Assembly (NCBI GenBank): GCA_003868215.1
Contig: QWDQ01000081.1
Location: forward strand, 26,226-90,225
Direction of reading: 5' to 3'
Length of the DNA: 64,000 nucleotides
DNA from: Pseudophaeomoniella oleicola
Taxonomy: Eukaryota; Ascomycota; Eurotiomycetes; Phaeomoniellales; Phaeomoniellaceae
Shown: piece after piece, positions 21,607 to 32,699 of the stretch
Numbering within the stretch: the first letter of the stretch is position 1
How the letters are laid out: each line of letters begins with the position of its first letter
Translations under genes and position numbers: made by a program
Notes under the pieces: generated by a model
Seen by the model: only the letters and a program-made list of their open reading frames with translations
Told to the model about the DNA's origin: nothing
The model's database searches: none

Positions 21607-22964
21607 TCACGCCCTTACCTTCTCAACCAACCACCTCAACCCCCTCCCCACACTCTCCTTCCACCTCTCCTCCTCCGCACTCCACCCCATATCAAACACA
21701 TGTCCCTCCCCATCCACCAGAATCAGCTGCGTATCCTTGACCCCGCAGTCCTCGCGCAGCCTCCGTTCGGCTTCGACGGCGAACGCGACGGGTGAGAAGA
21801 CGTCGGATGTGCCGTGGATGAAGGTCGTGGGGGGGAAGTTGGCGGTGAAGTGGGTGGTCGGGTCGAGGGAGGTGCCGGAAGTGCCGAGGAGGGTGGGCAT
21901 GTGGGTGCCGTGTTTGAGGGCGTGGAGGAGCCAGGCGGAGCGGGGGTTGGATACTGCCAGTTGGGGTTAGAACCTCATCGCTTCTGTCCTCCTTCTAGAA
22001 CTCCTCTCTCCTCCTAGGAATGAAGAAAAGCAACAAGGAAACACAAACAGAACCGCGAAAACCCCCCCCCCCCTCATTTTCAGGACAAACGTTCTGAAAT
22101 AACCACAGGAAAACAAACAAAAGGAAAAGAATTCTCACAATCAGGCCTCCCATCCCTAAACATCGGCGGCGCCGTATACGGCACCGGCCCTTCATACACC
22201 TTATCCAAAAACACCTGATCGAGGTCCGGAATCGAAGCGAAAGCGGCCAGCGGCTTCGACCAAAACGGGTCGGCGAAGTTTTTGGTCGAGTAGAAGTCTA
22301 GGATTGCGAGAGGAGGGTTGGGGAGTGTGCCCTGTTGAACGGAAGAGGGAAGAGGAGGTTAGTATAAGAGGGCAAATTCAGGGGTTATGTCTTCATCGAA
22401 CGGCAGCAAACAGAAAAGACAGTATCTTACCAAATAAAGCCCCAAAGTCCCCCCAGCGCTATGTCCCATCACCGCCACCCTCTCCCCATCCACTTTTACC
22501 CCTTCTTCCTCCTCCTCCTCTTCCATCATCCTCTCCCCCAACTCCTGCCTACACCACTCCAGCCCCCTCCTCGCATCCTCCATCGGCCCCTCCTCGAGTC
22601 CTACCTGCGGACACAACCGATACTCCGGCGTCACGACGACAACACCCTGCTGAACCAAAAACTCGATCTGGTTGGTCGGGATGAGAGCGTGGGTTCCCGA
22701 GACGAAACCGCCGGCGTGGAAGATTAGGACTGGTGGAAAGTGTTAGGGATGGATTTTATGGGTGGGAATGGAGAGGGAGGGAGGGAGAAAGGGGGTTTTT
22801 GGAGGTAACGTACCGATTGGTCTTGCGTTTTCCTTTGAAGAAGATGAAGAAGAAGATGGTATAGAGGGGTTATAATGAACGTAGGCAGGGATATCGCCCG
22901 CTGAGGGATCGGTTTTGTAGGTTAATTTGAGCGTCTTATATGTCGTCGTCGCCGTATCAACCAT
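21607..22964 (-). CDS. Alpha/beta hydrolase (fold-3 esterase/lipase-like)
   Basis: Four exons: 22964-22814, 22729-22431, 22331-22139 and 21953-21607. Introns are 84, 99 and 185 nt; the last contains a 12-C homopolymer. The product is 329 residues, typical for the family. The oxyanion motif HAGG is at residues 55-58 (usually HGGG), the nucleophile elbow GHSAGG has Ser141, and the likely triad is completed by Asp265 (GTSD) and His299 (GEGH). A poly-Glu run (about 119-126) sits in a surface segment before the nucleophile. It should cleave short-chain esters or a related acyl substrate; no signal peptide is seen, so it is probably intracellular. The substrate cannot be told. Confidence 0.9.
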
Positions 22965-23081
22965 CTGTGCGGTGTCTCTCTGTCTTTCGCTCTCTCTGAA
23001 GTCAGTATATGATGATTCAATTCTTCAATCGTGAGGAAGTTTGTCTTATATCCATCCATTCATATATAAGATAAGTGATAG

Positions 23082-23112
<31 letters not shown>

Positions 23113-23961
23113 GATCCCAACATTTCTGGCCCCCACTCATACCAACAACCCGCAACCCCTGCCCCCTACCCCTCTTTCCCTCCTCGCTCGCTCATCTGTT
23201 GAGTCATTTTTCCCCGGCCGGCCCCAAGTCTCAGTCTCATCCGATTCGGTAACTATCTACCTACCTACCTAGGTACCTTATCTACCTGATCAAGCCAATA
23301 TAGTCTTACAAGGGGAAGTAAAAGTAAGCATTGCTGACTGGTTGGCTGGCTGGCTGGCTGTTAAGGGAGATGTATATCTAACAGGGCAAGCAAGCGGTAG
23401 TATAGTTCTGGATGGAGGATCACAGTAAAGAATGAAAGAAAAGGTAAGTGCTTACTCACTTGCCCTTTCCTGTAACACTGTTGTTGGTGTTGACGTTGTT
23501 GACGGTGAGAAGAGAAGGAGTCTAATGATACTTCTGGCCGGTTCGATTCTAGATCAAGAACATATTGGACATCTGTTTGGTAAAGCATCCTCATCATAAC
23601 AACCCGTCTCAACCCTCCTTTCCCCCCTTTTGGTTTTTGGTTTTTGGTTTTTTTGGCTTTTGGGTGTCATATATAGCAGCAGTGTATAGATGCGAATACT
23701 ATGATGAAACGGGCTAATCTCTTCTTATGTGTTGTTTTGGGATGTTATATGAATGATTTGGGTGATTGAATCAGCTCCTGCTTGTTTCAAGGATGTTGAG
23801 GTATGTATTGCAATAGAGCTGAAAGCTCAGAGTGACTTGCTAACTCAGTGTCCATGTAGCTACTCAGTCTGGGGTTTTGCAACTCTTGGTGTTCATTTTA
23901 CTAGAAAATCTTTGAATATGAAGGACCGTTTCTTTATCGTCAGTAGTCGTAGTATCTTAGA
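22965..23961. other. Intergenic region rich in simple repeats
   Basis: About 1 kb between two minus-strand genes. It contains (TA)n at 23088-23112, a CTAC run ending in CTAGGTACCT (23257-23276), (GGCT)4 at 23344-23359 and a TTTTTGG repeat at about 23628-23657. It has no gene-like frame. It must hold the hydrolase promoter. Confidence 0.65.
23088..23112. repeat. (TA)n microsatellite
   Basis: About twelve TA units, flanked by related TATAT sequence. Confidence 0.9.
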
Positions 23962-26076
23962 TTAGATGATAATGACTCTCATCCAACTGGCCCGATCTCT
24001 TACTCGGCACATATCCATAACTTTATCATCCTCGTGTCCTTGTAAGACATCATGTCTGCTTCCCCCATTATCATTGTCATTCTCGTTATCATTCTCGTAG
24101 TCGTAATTCACAAATTTGTAACGCTTCGCCCAATGGCCGACCCTTTTGAAGGTGTTATAAGTCCCTGTTGTACTTTGCTTCTGTAAAATGAGTCCAGCAG
24201 CTTCGCCAGGACGTATAAGGTTGCTGAGAACACCACCTTTCCTTGCCGCGAGACATGTAAGTAGGTATATTCCACTGCGGTCATGTACGTAGTCCCAGCG
24301 CACGGTGATAAGAGTAGAGACCGATGGGTGGTTGTGACAGGTTGCTTGATATGACGTTCTGTCTTCAGGTTGTACTTCTAGGAGAACATACCTAGAAGGT
24401 AGAAAGCAGTCAAGATACGCGGACTTGACTTGCCCAAAGGGATTGTTGCCATCTACCGGCTGCGCTTCGATTTTGTTTAGATGAAGAAATTCTTCATAAT
24501 TGTACCAAGTCCCATGAGCAGGAGCCATACGAATGTATCCTGGCTGACCTTGTCTCGCTGCCCAGGACCAACTGGGAGCAATGTACTGGTTACTTGTCCG
24601 TTCAAGCTCAGACTGATGGAAAAAGAGCAAGCCGCCAACAAGTCTATGTGTCCACAGTCCTGCGACATAATCAGTATCAATATTCCTGGCCTTGTAAGCA
24701 ACCTGGTAGCGTTCGGCGAGTCCAGCAAGGGCCACCAGTCTATCCGTAGCATGAGTCAATTGAGTTCCAAAGTATACAGCCATCATATCTCCCCATTGAA
24801 GGTCGAGATTGACATCGGCCTTTGGTGGACGCAGGAGATCAAGTTTTGGCGATATACTTCGAAATTCATCGCTTTCATCTTCCACGTCCCCTATCAGCTT
24901 CGAAGATTCAGGACAACGACAGTGAATTTGCTTCGGCCCGAAGCATATCACCCTTCGTGATAGAACAACCTCTTGCACAACCCAGCCTCGATTGTGAAGC
25001 GGTTCGTTCTGCAATCGCACTAGGTCTCGGTCGTTGAATTTAAGACAAAATTCTTCCCGCAATTTCGTGCGAAGGTATATCAAAGCAAAGCTTTCAATTC
25101 GTTCCGCTACCGTTGGAAATAGACCCTGTGTTCCGTCCTTGGCCGCTGAAGCCGCAACATTCAGATAGGAATTCTCATAAACCCTACCCATAGTTGCGGC
25201 CACTTTTTGCCAGTCTTCCACTCGATCCTGCAATATGCAAAGAGTATCAATCCAAAGATACCTAATCCCAACACCTCGAAGCAGCCGGATGGTTTCTAAG
25301 AAGGTCTTTGGTAATAAATTCTGGTCAATAGCGTTTTGAAGTTCTTCCTGAGAGCTAGTAGTGAGATGCAAGGGTTCCTGCACAGGTCTACCCCAGCGAT
25401 GACTGAGAGTAGCGTAGTGGATATCTGGATCTAGATCATTTGTTGATATGACGACCACCTTGTGTTCTCTAGCTAGTGAATGAATGTCAATGAGTCTCGA
25501 AGGCAGCCAGTTCCTCGTAGCAAAGTATTCCCTGCACTTTGAATGAGACTCCTCGCAAGTTTTGAACCACCTCGCAACGGTCCCCAGCTTTAATGACTGA
25601 GGTGCGTCGAGAGCTTCTCGTCGTGATCGGTCCTTACTCTCTAGTGTGAGCTGTTTATTGAGGTCTACCTGACATACCCTTTTGGAAAGGTTCGGATCCA
25701 TGAGCTCGCACCTAAATTCAATATTGTGATCATATACCCACCATCTGACCTTGAGCATATAGATGGATCTTTCTGGTGATGTTTCTTTCGTGTCTTTGCG
25801 TGATTCCATGGTCACATGAGCCGCATAAAGAAATCTTAGACAGAGCTGGCATCCCGTGATCAAGGCCCACGGTTCGAGGTCTAGTGGATGAGGATGTGTG
25901 GTTTCCATAAAACACAGAACAGGGGAATCGTGGATTTCTTCAATCACAACCGTAAGAAGTTCTTCATGAAAGGCACACAGCCCGGCCGTACCCGAAATAT
26001 TGAAATCTCCCGTGACTGAGACCGAATGAAAGTGGAACGATGACCGGACTGAAGCAGCTCCAACGCGGTTTTCCAT
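23962..26076 (-). CDS. HET-domain (heterokaryon incompatibility) protein
   Basis: Single exon. The first in-frame ATG is at 26076, giving 704 residues; the frame is open 15 codons further upstream without an ATG. The HET domain lies at roughly residues 220-385: YATLSHRWG, PKTFLETIRLLRGVGIRYLWIDTLCILQD, then ASAAKDGTQGLF. The Cys-containing region before it and a C-terminal region with a PSWSWAARQG-type motif are typical of fungal HET proteins. HET proteins trigger growth arrest or cell death after fusion with a genetically different strain, but most family copies have no demonstrated allorecognition role. An Asn/Asp/Glu repeat lies near the C-terminus. No NACHT or NLR partner gene is adjacent. 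Confidence 0.9.
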   Translation of the reverse strand: MENRVGAASVRSSFHFHSVSVTGDFNISGTAGLCAFHEELLTVVIEEIHDSPVLCFMETTHPHPLDLEPWALITGCQLCLRFLYAAHVTMESRKDTKETSPERSIYMLKVRWWVYDHNIEFRCELMDPNLSKRVCQVDLNKQLTLESKDRSRREALDAPQSLKLGTVARWFKTCEESHSKCREYFATRNWLPSRLIDIHSLAREHKVVVISTNDLDPDIHYATLSHRWGRPVQEPLHLTTSSQEELQNAIDQNLLPKTFLETIRLLRGVGIRYLWIDTLCILQDRVEDWQKVAATMGRVYENSYLNVAASAAKDGTQGLFPTVAERIESFALIYLRTKLREEFCLKFNDRDLVRLQNEPLHNRGWVVQEVVLSRRVICFGPKQIHCRCPESSKLIGDVEDESDEFRSISPKLDLLRPPKADVNLDLQWGDMMAVYFGTQLTHATDRLVALAGLAERYQVAYKARNIDTDYVAGLWTHRLVGGLLFFHQSELERTSNQYIAPSWSWAARQGQPGYIRMAPAHGTWYNYEEFLHLNKIEAQPVDGNNPFGQVKSAYLDCFLPSRYVLLEVQPEDRTSYQATCHNHPSVSTLITVRWDYVHDRSGIYLLTCLAARKGGVLSNLIRPGEAAGLILQKQSTTGTYNTFKRVGHWAKRYKFVNYDYENDNENDNDNGGSRHDVLQGHEDDKVMDMCRVRDRASWMRVIII

Positions 26077-27120
26077 CTCACTGCGATCGTGAGATCTCGT
26101 TAGCTTCTCCGTATGATGCAAGACCGTTTACGACATTACACAATGGGAAGTCAATATTGAAAATCATAAACACAGATAATGCCCATCCAGCCTCGTTAGT
26201 GGGGTAGCATGACTTCCCTCTTATCATGCCCCTGCAGCACCTCTTTTTGATAGAAAGCAACTTGATTCGGTGGTAAATAAGCGATCGCTGGTGACGTAGC
26301 ATGTGTGCGTACCATATAATGGCTGCAAGAGTCGGATGACCGTTCCCTCTCGATAAGAATCGCTGTCATGGATAAAAGTGGTATCTTCTGCGCTGTTAAC
26401 CAGCTTGAACTATAAGTAATCTCTAATCAATTGATACCGATCTTGACCATCGCAATTATTCGGTTGAAGATTAGTCATAGTTCAGCTGGTTGACAGCGCA
26501 GGAGCAAAGAGCTGAATGAAACTAACAGTAACAATGATATTGAAGGCTGATTCGTAAATGTCTAATATAGATGACTGTATGATAATGCCGACGATAAAAA
26601 TAATACCCAATGTAACTCCCGTTGGCATCGTTGAGTTTGTGATCCCCTTTTGGGTCCTTCTCGATGGTCGTGATGCTGATGATGAGAGCGAAGGTGTCAA
26701 TGCATACCACCACGCTGTCGTCCCATCATTTCAAATTCATCCTTTAGAATACCCCCTTTTCCATATTTCCCAATCGTCCTTCCTTTCATTCGCCCAAAGC
26801 GCCTTGCATGCTTTCGATAGCCAAACCAGAAAAGAAGGGGACGATAAGAAGGAAGAGAAGAAGGTCAAAAATCAATCAAAATGTGAAAAGCACCGTAAGT
26901 CGTAGCCCGTCAGCTCATGTACATCGTGAAGAGGAAGAAAATAAATCCAATCTTTAAACGCCAGCGCATCCAACAACACATCTTTCAGTAAGACTTTTCG
27001 GCACACATTGTACCGCAATAGGAAAAAAGAGGTAGCATCTTAGTATGCCATCGACGTGGAGTGCGTGAGCTTTTTCGTCGGAAGGAGAGGACAGTCCGCC
27101 CAAAGCAACCGCAAGCAACC
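26077..27120. other. Intergenic region with long inverted repeat
   Basis: About 1 kb between two minus-strand genes. It holds a 112-bp imperfect inverted repeat (26389-26500) and short overlapping open frames that I do not accept. The HET promoter is expected just above 26076. Confidence 0.6.
26389..26500. repeat. Imperfect inverted repeat, 34/33-bp arms
   Basis: The left arm 26389-26422 and right arm 26468-26500 are reverse complements except for three mismatches and one single-base gap, with a 45-nt loop. Outer ends read TGCGCTGT and its complement. It could be a hairpin or a MITE remnant; no clear target-site duplication is seen. Confidence 0.8.
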
Positions 27121-28952
27121 TCAATCAACCCCGGCTGCGGCTTGAGCTTCCAAATCTTTCATTTTTGCAGTCTTCGCGCCACCGAGGCGACGGAACCATC
27201 GAATTTCGAATTTCTTGACTGCTCGTTTTCTCCTTCTCGGTGGATAGTTGATAGGACTTTCACCTCCAACGAAGATGAAGATGTCGTACATCGCCCCACC
27301 GAAGATAGCTCCGGAGATGTCTGCCCCCCAAGGACCCCATATCCACCACCAACCACCACTCGTGAACGTTTCGCGGCCATAACCTGCGGCAAGCGCGACA
27401 AGTCGAGGTCCGAGGTCTCTTGCAGGGTTAAAGCATCCGCCAGTCTGAAAACCAAATGCCAGGATCAGAACCGTGACTAGAACGCCGATGATGAATGCGC
27501 CCATACCAGCTCCAGCTGGAGCGTTCGAGTCATCACCGAGGGCTAACACAGCACCAGTGAGAATGGAAGTCGCGACGAACTCGTTCCAAAATGCAGTTGG
27601 GGGTGAAACCCAGTCTTTAGGTTGCGTAAAGAACACTGTACCACTTTCTCCTGTGAATAACCCTCCTTCGAAATGCAGAATGGCGTCATGGTAAAGACCG
27701 AAGCAGATTGCGGCGGCTGTGAAAGCCCCCACGACCTGTGCAACAATGTATACACTGCACTGTTTCCACGGAAACCCACGGTAGATGGAGAGAACGATGG
27801 ATATGCAAGGGTTGAGGTGGGCACCCGATATGCCACCAGCAATGTACACCCCAAGCATCATGCCAAACCCCCAGCCCAAAGAGGAAGTAAGGGCATTACC
27901 ATATATATTAGGCGCGATGGTGCGGACCATGCTACCTGATAAGCCGATGGTCATGCCGGTTGTTGTCTAACGAGTCAAATGGTCAGTTCAAGTTCTTAAC
28001 TCGTGACAGATGGACGTACCCCAAGCCATTCTGCGAGAAACTCTTTGCCCATGTGACGATATTTTGCCCACTTGTTGAGAAACATCTCATCGTCATTAGG
28101 CGCGTTTGGCCGGATTTCATTCGGACGAGGGTGCTGGTACATAGGCTCTGTGTCGAAGTCTGGTGGCGGCTTACCCGCATCTGAGGTTTGAGATGTTGAG
28201 TTCGAAAGTTGATCTAATTTCTCTCTTGCACGGTCAACGGCGCTGTCTTCTTCGCTGATGCTGTCTTCGGGCCTGTCCACGCTTGTGCGTCCTGTGGACA
28301 ACCCTTCGAGGAGTTCATGTGGTCTAAGATCGAAGTCGCCATCGCGTTCGGTAACAATACGACTGGCGAAATAGTCAGTCTTGAGTGCATCGTCGATCTC
28401 TGATGCAGCGTGTTGTAGGCCGGAGTAATGCCGAAGCCCAGCATCGGTGGATATAGATCGTTGAAGAGCATTAGGTATGCCTCTGTGACTGTCGGTACGA
28501 TGCTGTCCTTTCCCTATCAGACGGTCAAGTCTCCGGCGGTTTTTGGAGGTTTTCGCTGGTGAGCACTCAGGCTCATCTCGATTGTTTCTTGTGGGTATTT
28601 CTTTGACCTGGGGTATTGCTGATGTCGGTCCTTGTTCTGGAGGCGCATATGCCTCCGTTCCATACGGATGTCCCCTTCTCATACCTGGTCGTACAATTCG
28701 TGGCAAAGGTCTTGCAACACCCCATACCGGCCCCTGAGGTTGTTGGCCATGATGGGGATTATATTGACCATATTCAGGGTCGACGTATGAGTTCCCCATC
28801 ACAGCATACGGCGGGGGCGGGCCGGACTGACCAGGGTGACCTGCGAGGGAGAAGTCTAAAGGGTCAAAGCGTCGACGTGAGGTATGTTGACGTGGGGGCT
28901 GGGGTCTATCCCCGCTTTGGTCCCCAGACGAGCTTGCCTCCGGCCGTGGCAT
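27121..28952 (-). CDS. Aquaporin/aquaglyceroporin with long N-terminal tail
   Basis: Two exons, 28952-28020 and 27966-27121 (53-nt intron, donor GTACGT), giving 592 residues. The first ~295 residues are a hydrophilic Pro/Arg/Ser-rich cytosolic tail. The channel core follows: AEWLG at the exon join, SGAHLNPCISI (loop B, NPC at 363-365 instead of NPA), and GGCFNPARDLGPR (loop E, NPARD at 491-495). The Asp after NPAR is typical of glycerol-conducting members. The C-terminus is basic and then ends QAAAGVD. It should conduct water or glycerol-type solutes across the plasma or an internal membrane. The tail could be regulatory, as in yeast Fps1. The start ATG at 28952 is the first in frame. Confidence 0.88.
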
Positions 28953-31308
28953 CTTCAACGGTCACTAGACGGATGGAAGACTTTCGATAATGCTATCTCC
29001 AGAATTTGTGAAGGAGGCTGGGAAACGAACAGAGCGGAAAAGAAGCTGTTGAGTATTTGGTACTGTGCTCGGCGCCAACCGCAGTGGGCCTTTGCAGAGA
29101 GGTGATCAGAGCGGGAGAACTGAAAGTTGAGTGTAGGGGAGATCAACGTCATCAATTCTCTGGATATATTTTACGGTGGAGCATTCCACAACGTACAGTA
29201 TACAGCAGAGCGAGTGAGGGAGCCAGATAAGACACGTCCAACTGCTAGGGAGGAAAAGCCCATATGGCTGTTTATGCATGGAACAAAAAGGGGAGAGGTT
29301 CCTTCAGAGCCGACTTGTTGCATTAAGTATATATCTGCTTGCCGTGCTGCTCACCATACAATGAAATCACTTACATTTTCTTTGGATCTCCTGGAGAAGC
29401 ATGACGATTAGTTGACATGCTGATTGCCTGAGTGTGAACGGAAAAGCGCACCGAGAGCTAGTCCGGAAGACATGGCCGATAAGAGGAAACCAATATGTAG
29501 ACGGACGGCACTGCCGGACGATCTCCCTGAGCCATAGCTAATCAATTGAGTCATCGAGGGATGTTATTCTAGTACGCTGAAGAACGCCGATTTCTCATCA
29601 GTGAGGTCAACCCACTGATCGAATCTTGGTCGGGCCTAATTCTTTTGAGAGGCGTTTTTCTTTAGATCGGTGACCCGTCGGCTCTCCAACCAATCGGATT
29701 CCATGATCATGCCAAGCTTCATTGTGTAATCCACACCAAATCGCCAGATCGAAGGGAGAGCGTCTCAAGGTCTCAGGAACGGCTGACGGGCGAGGGTCAA
29801 ACTAAGTCTGAGTTCCAGCTCCACCAGTAAAACGTTGAATAGTCTTTCATAACCGCCGCTGGATTTCAAATCCCAGGTAACGTAATCAATGTCAGAGAAG
29901 GGGACCGAGATAGTAGAAAGACTCGAGGAGAGACACCCACAGAGAGAGAAAACAGAATAGCGCCAGCCTTCGGGTCTGACACCCGATATGCAATGATCGA
30001 CAGATCTTGATTCTCTGCCCATGTGTTGTCCTTTCAACACGAGACGCAGCATCACAGACTACATGCAGCATGGCCAAGAAGGTAAAGCTTGGACTCATGG
30101 CGCATATGCAATGCATATCCTCGGCGACATTGTCTGTTGATCTTATTCAACACACACGTAGCCGTATAGTCACTTAGATGGAGGAGTCGTTGCTACAAGC
30201 TGGACAAGAGGGTCCAAACCCCTGGACACGAATTCCTTCCACCATGCCGGTTGAACATGAATCGCTCATGAACCAACATAAGGGGTCAAGGGCCCAAGAG
30301 GATGATCGCGACCATGGGAGATATCTCCATGTATATTTTGAGTTCGCAGTGTAAGTTATTACCCCAGTCAAGGTCAGTATCCCTACCAAGACATGGTAAA
30401 CATCTCCTAAAGGGGGCGTTTGCCAGTGTATCATTTGTTGCCGGCATGCTGAATGCGAAGGTATTACACAACCTATACGACAGAACGACAAATGTTCATG
30501 TTGGGGTGGTATGGCAGGTTTGATTAATTCAAATTTCCACCGCTTGTCCTACCACTGTTCCTATCTCAAAATCAAGAAATCACGAAGAATTCTGCTGGTC
30601 TCGCCGTCTCCACACGAAGATGATCTGTCTCCCTTTGCTCGAATTGTACGTGCTGAAGATACTTTCAGATTTTAGCAATCTTAGCAATATCGCCGGTCTG
30701 ATGCGTTCTTTCATGGTGAGATTGTTTGTAGCGCAATGGGACGGTCCGCAAGAGGCACTGGTATTAAGTATGCCTATCACGGCTAACGTTCTCTTCACAG
30801 GTAACAGCCACAGCGTCACTCCACCATGCCTGCTCATTGCTGACAATGACCCCCCCCCCCCCGGTGACGCTTGGACAAGCGCGTCACCGGGTCGAAGAGT
30901 CCCAGCCCTGCACAGATTAACAGGAATTGAAATCCAGGATCTCAGCATACTTTCAAATACTAAGTGCAACCTCGTGGGTTCATGCTGTAGGCAGCTGATA
31001 CTCACCCCAGAATTTGTTGGGAGAAGCAAGGATGCAGGGCCTTTTGGATGAATTTGTGACAAGAAAGTTTGAAACAATTGTCATGCTGCAGCGAGGCAGA
31101 GCCCGCAAAGGGCACTCATTCGGCTGTCGGCAAGGTCTCCATGTTCCGACCTCACAGAGCTTCGCAGGAATTGTCGCACGTTGCTTATTCTTTTTCTTGA
31201 TCTGAGAGCGCTGGGAGCTGAATCACGGTAGGAATGTGACCATTTCCCGCTCGGTAGAAAAGGTATGTGGCGGGGTACGGAAATGTGATTCGTCGTGTAC
31301 GCGCTCGC
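28953..31308. other. 2.3-kb gene-free region
   Basis: No gene that I can support. The upstream end should be the aquaporin promoter. It contains a 13-C tract directly followed by a strong hairpin (30850-30891). Open frames in 30580-31077 overlap on both strands and look non-coding. Confidence 0.55.
30860..30891. repeat. GC-rich hairpin next to poly-C tract
   Basis: CCCGGTGA pairs with TCACCGGG, and inside it CGCTTG pairs with CAAGCG around a GA turn, leaving only a CG bulge. A 13-C run (30850-30862) overlaps its left edge. Stem function is unknown. Confidence 0.75.
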
Positions 31309-31809
31309 TCAAACCTTGACAGCTTTCCAGGGCTCAACGTCTGGCAATTTTCCCTTCTTCATATCTTCCGTTGTAACGAGGGACCCTGGTAAAAAGTACA
31401 CGACATCCAGCTTCTGACCCTTTGAATCCACAAGTTCTGCAGCATTGCTGTATTGTGTCTCGTCCAGTCTGTACCCGACCACGAGCCTGCACCGTCCACA
31501 TCTCAGCACTGCCCGTTTCTCGAATCCATCTTCTCGTTGAATGATCGTCGGGCGACGGTCAGATGTAACCGATGAAAGAATGGAAGCGCCGTAATCCATA
31601 CCATTTGAAGCCTGGACGTCTATCGGTTGTGGATCGCTGGTATGATGATCTTCATCCGGGGAAGCCGGGATGGGGAGAATGATCGCCTTGTCAAGGGCTG
31701 GGGTAGCGCGCCGAGGTAACGAGAAGACATCCAGCGTTGTCGCAAGAAGCACTTGAGTGCAAAGACAATGATACGTATGTACCGCCGAGGGATTCATTTC
31801 TTCCGCCAT
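31309..31809 (-). CDS. STEEP1 (CXorf56)-like protein
   Basis: Single exon, 166 residues. The N-terminal HTYHCLCTQVLLATTLDVFSLPRR and the central GFEKRAVLRCGRCRLVVGYRLDE match the two Cys-containing blocks of the STEEP1 family (human CXorf56), where CLC and CxxC pairs sit before hydrophobic strands. Between them is a Pro/Asp-rich linker longer than in the human protein. The human protein helps STING leave the ER, but fungi generally lack STING, so the ancestral role is different or broader; human STEEP1 has also been reported among spliceosome-associated factors. The function here is not known. The ATG at 31809 is followed by the conserved block within 20 residues. Confidence 0.8.
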   Translation of the reverse strand: MAEEMNPSAVHTYHCLCTQVLLATTLDVFSLPRRATPALDKAIILPIPASPDEDHHTSDPQPIDVQASNGMDYGASILSSVTSDRRPTIIQREDGFEKRAVLRCGRCRLVVGYRLDETQYSNAAELVDSKGQKLDVVYFLPGSLVTTEDMKKGKLPDVEPWKAVKV

Positions 31810-32699
31810 CGCCGTTGGATGATGGATCTAAAGCATATAGGACAACACTCAGCTGAGGATCTTGCTAGCTCTAGCCAAACCTGAGAATTTCAGATGTTAC
31901 CGTCTAAAAGGTAGACACACGACGCAATCCTCTCTACCTAGAGGACTTGTAGAATATGCGAGTACGATCGGCGAGTGGATGATAAAAAGCGACCTTCCCC
32001 ACACCCAATGGTCAAGCAGCAAGGAACCTACGTAGCACAGCACAGTAACTAATTACTTTAGATGACTAAGAATTCCGCTTAGTTCAACTATCAATCCCTG
32101 ACTCTCCCTAACCACCAATGGACGTCCATCTTGAGACTCTGGACCTCTCTTCCTCCCCTTGCCCCTATGTACCTCCCTATGTATGTACCTACTTTCGTTC
32201 CGTAATACATCCTCCCTCTCTCCCTCATTACACCGTCACGGCTATCAGGCGAGTGGAACCCTACGTTTTCTCCTGATCCGTCTCACACATGGCACAAGGT
32301 ACGAAGAGCGATCGTCCAGGAGATACTTAGTAGTCATTGATACTGTTTGTCTAAGTTATAGAATAATGCGTGTACGGATTTGGTGTCTCCTGGCAGTCCG
32401 AGTGGAAACGTTCAATGGATAATCCTGATGATAATGAGCGCTATCACAATGATGTCAGCTATGAGGAAGACTGCAATTGAAGCTAATGAATTGTATGTAT
32501 TTTATCAGGTATCGCGATTCATAGAAGTTGGTCGTCAAAACATCTTGTGACCAACTGAGCATTGCGGCTCTATTTGGTTGTAATGAAAGCAAGTCGCTCA
32601 ACCCACACTATTCCCAGTAACGAACGCCACAAATTAGTTGATAATAAAACCCTAGCGCATCCACATGATTCATTTCACCATCCTTCGAAGCAAACTCCT
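31810..32699. other. Intergenic region, no gene seen
   Basis: About 890 bp comprising the STEEP1-like promoter and the 3' flank of the desaturase. It is CT-rich with short TACCTCC-type units at 32165-32220. Confidence 0.55.

Noticed and set aside
23535-23575. tRNA B-box-like GGTTCGATTCT
   Set aside because: No T-arm stem, no A box at the right distance and no acceptor stem.
23962-26500. HET gene plus inverted repeat as a defence or allorecognition island
   Set aside because: No NLR, patatin, amyloid-motif or other partner gene is adjacent; a lone HET protein is common in filamentous fungi.
26482-26905. Short overlapping frames on both strands near the inverted repeat
   Set aside because: No start context, conserved motif or consistent coding bias; one overlaps the repeat arm.
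30580-31077. Opposed 143- and 165-codon frames
   Set aside because: They overlap each other on opposite strands across the poly-C tract and hairpin, with no recognisable protein features.
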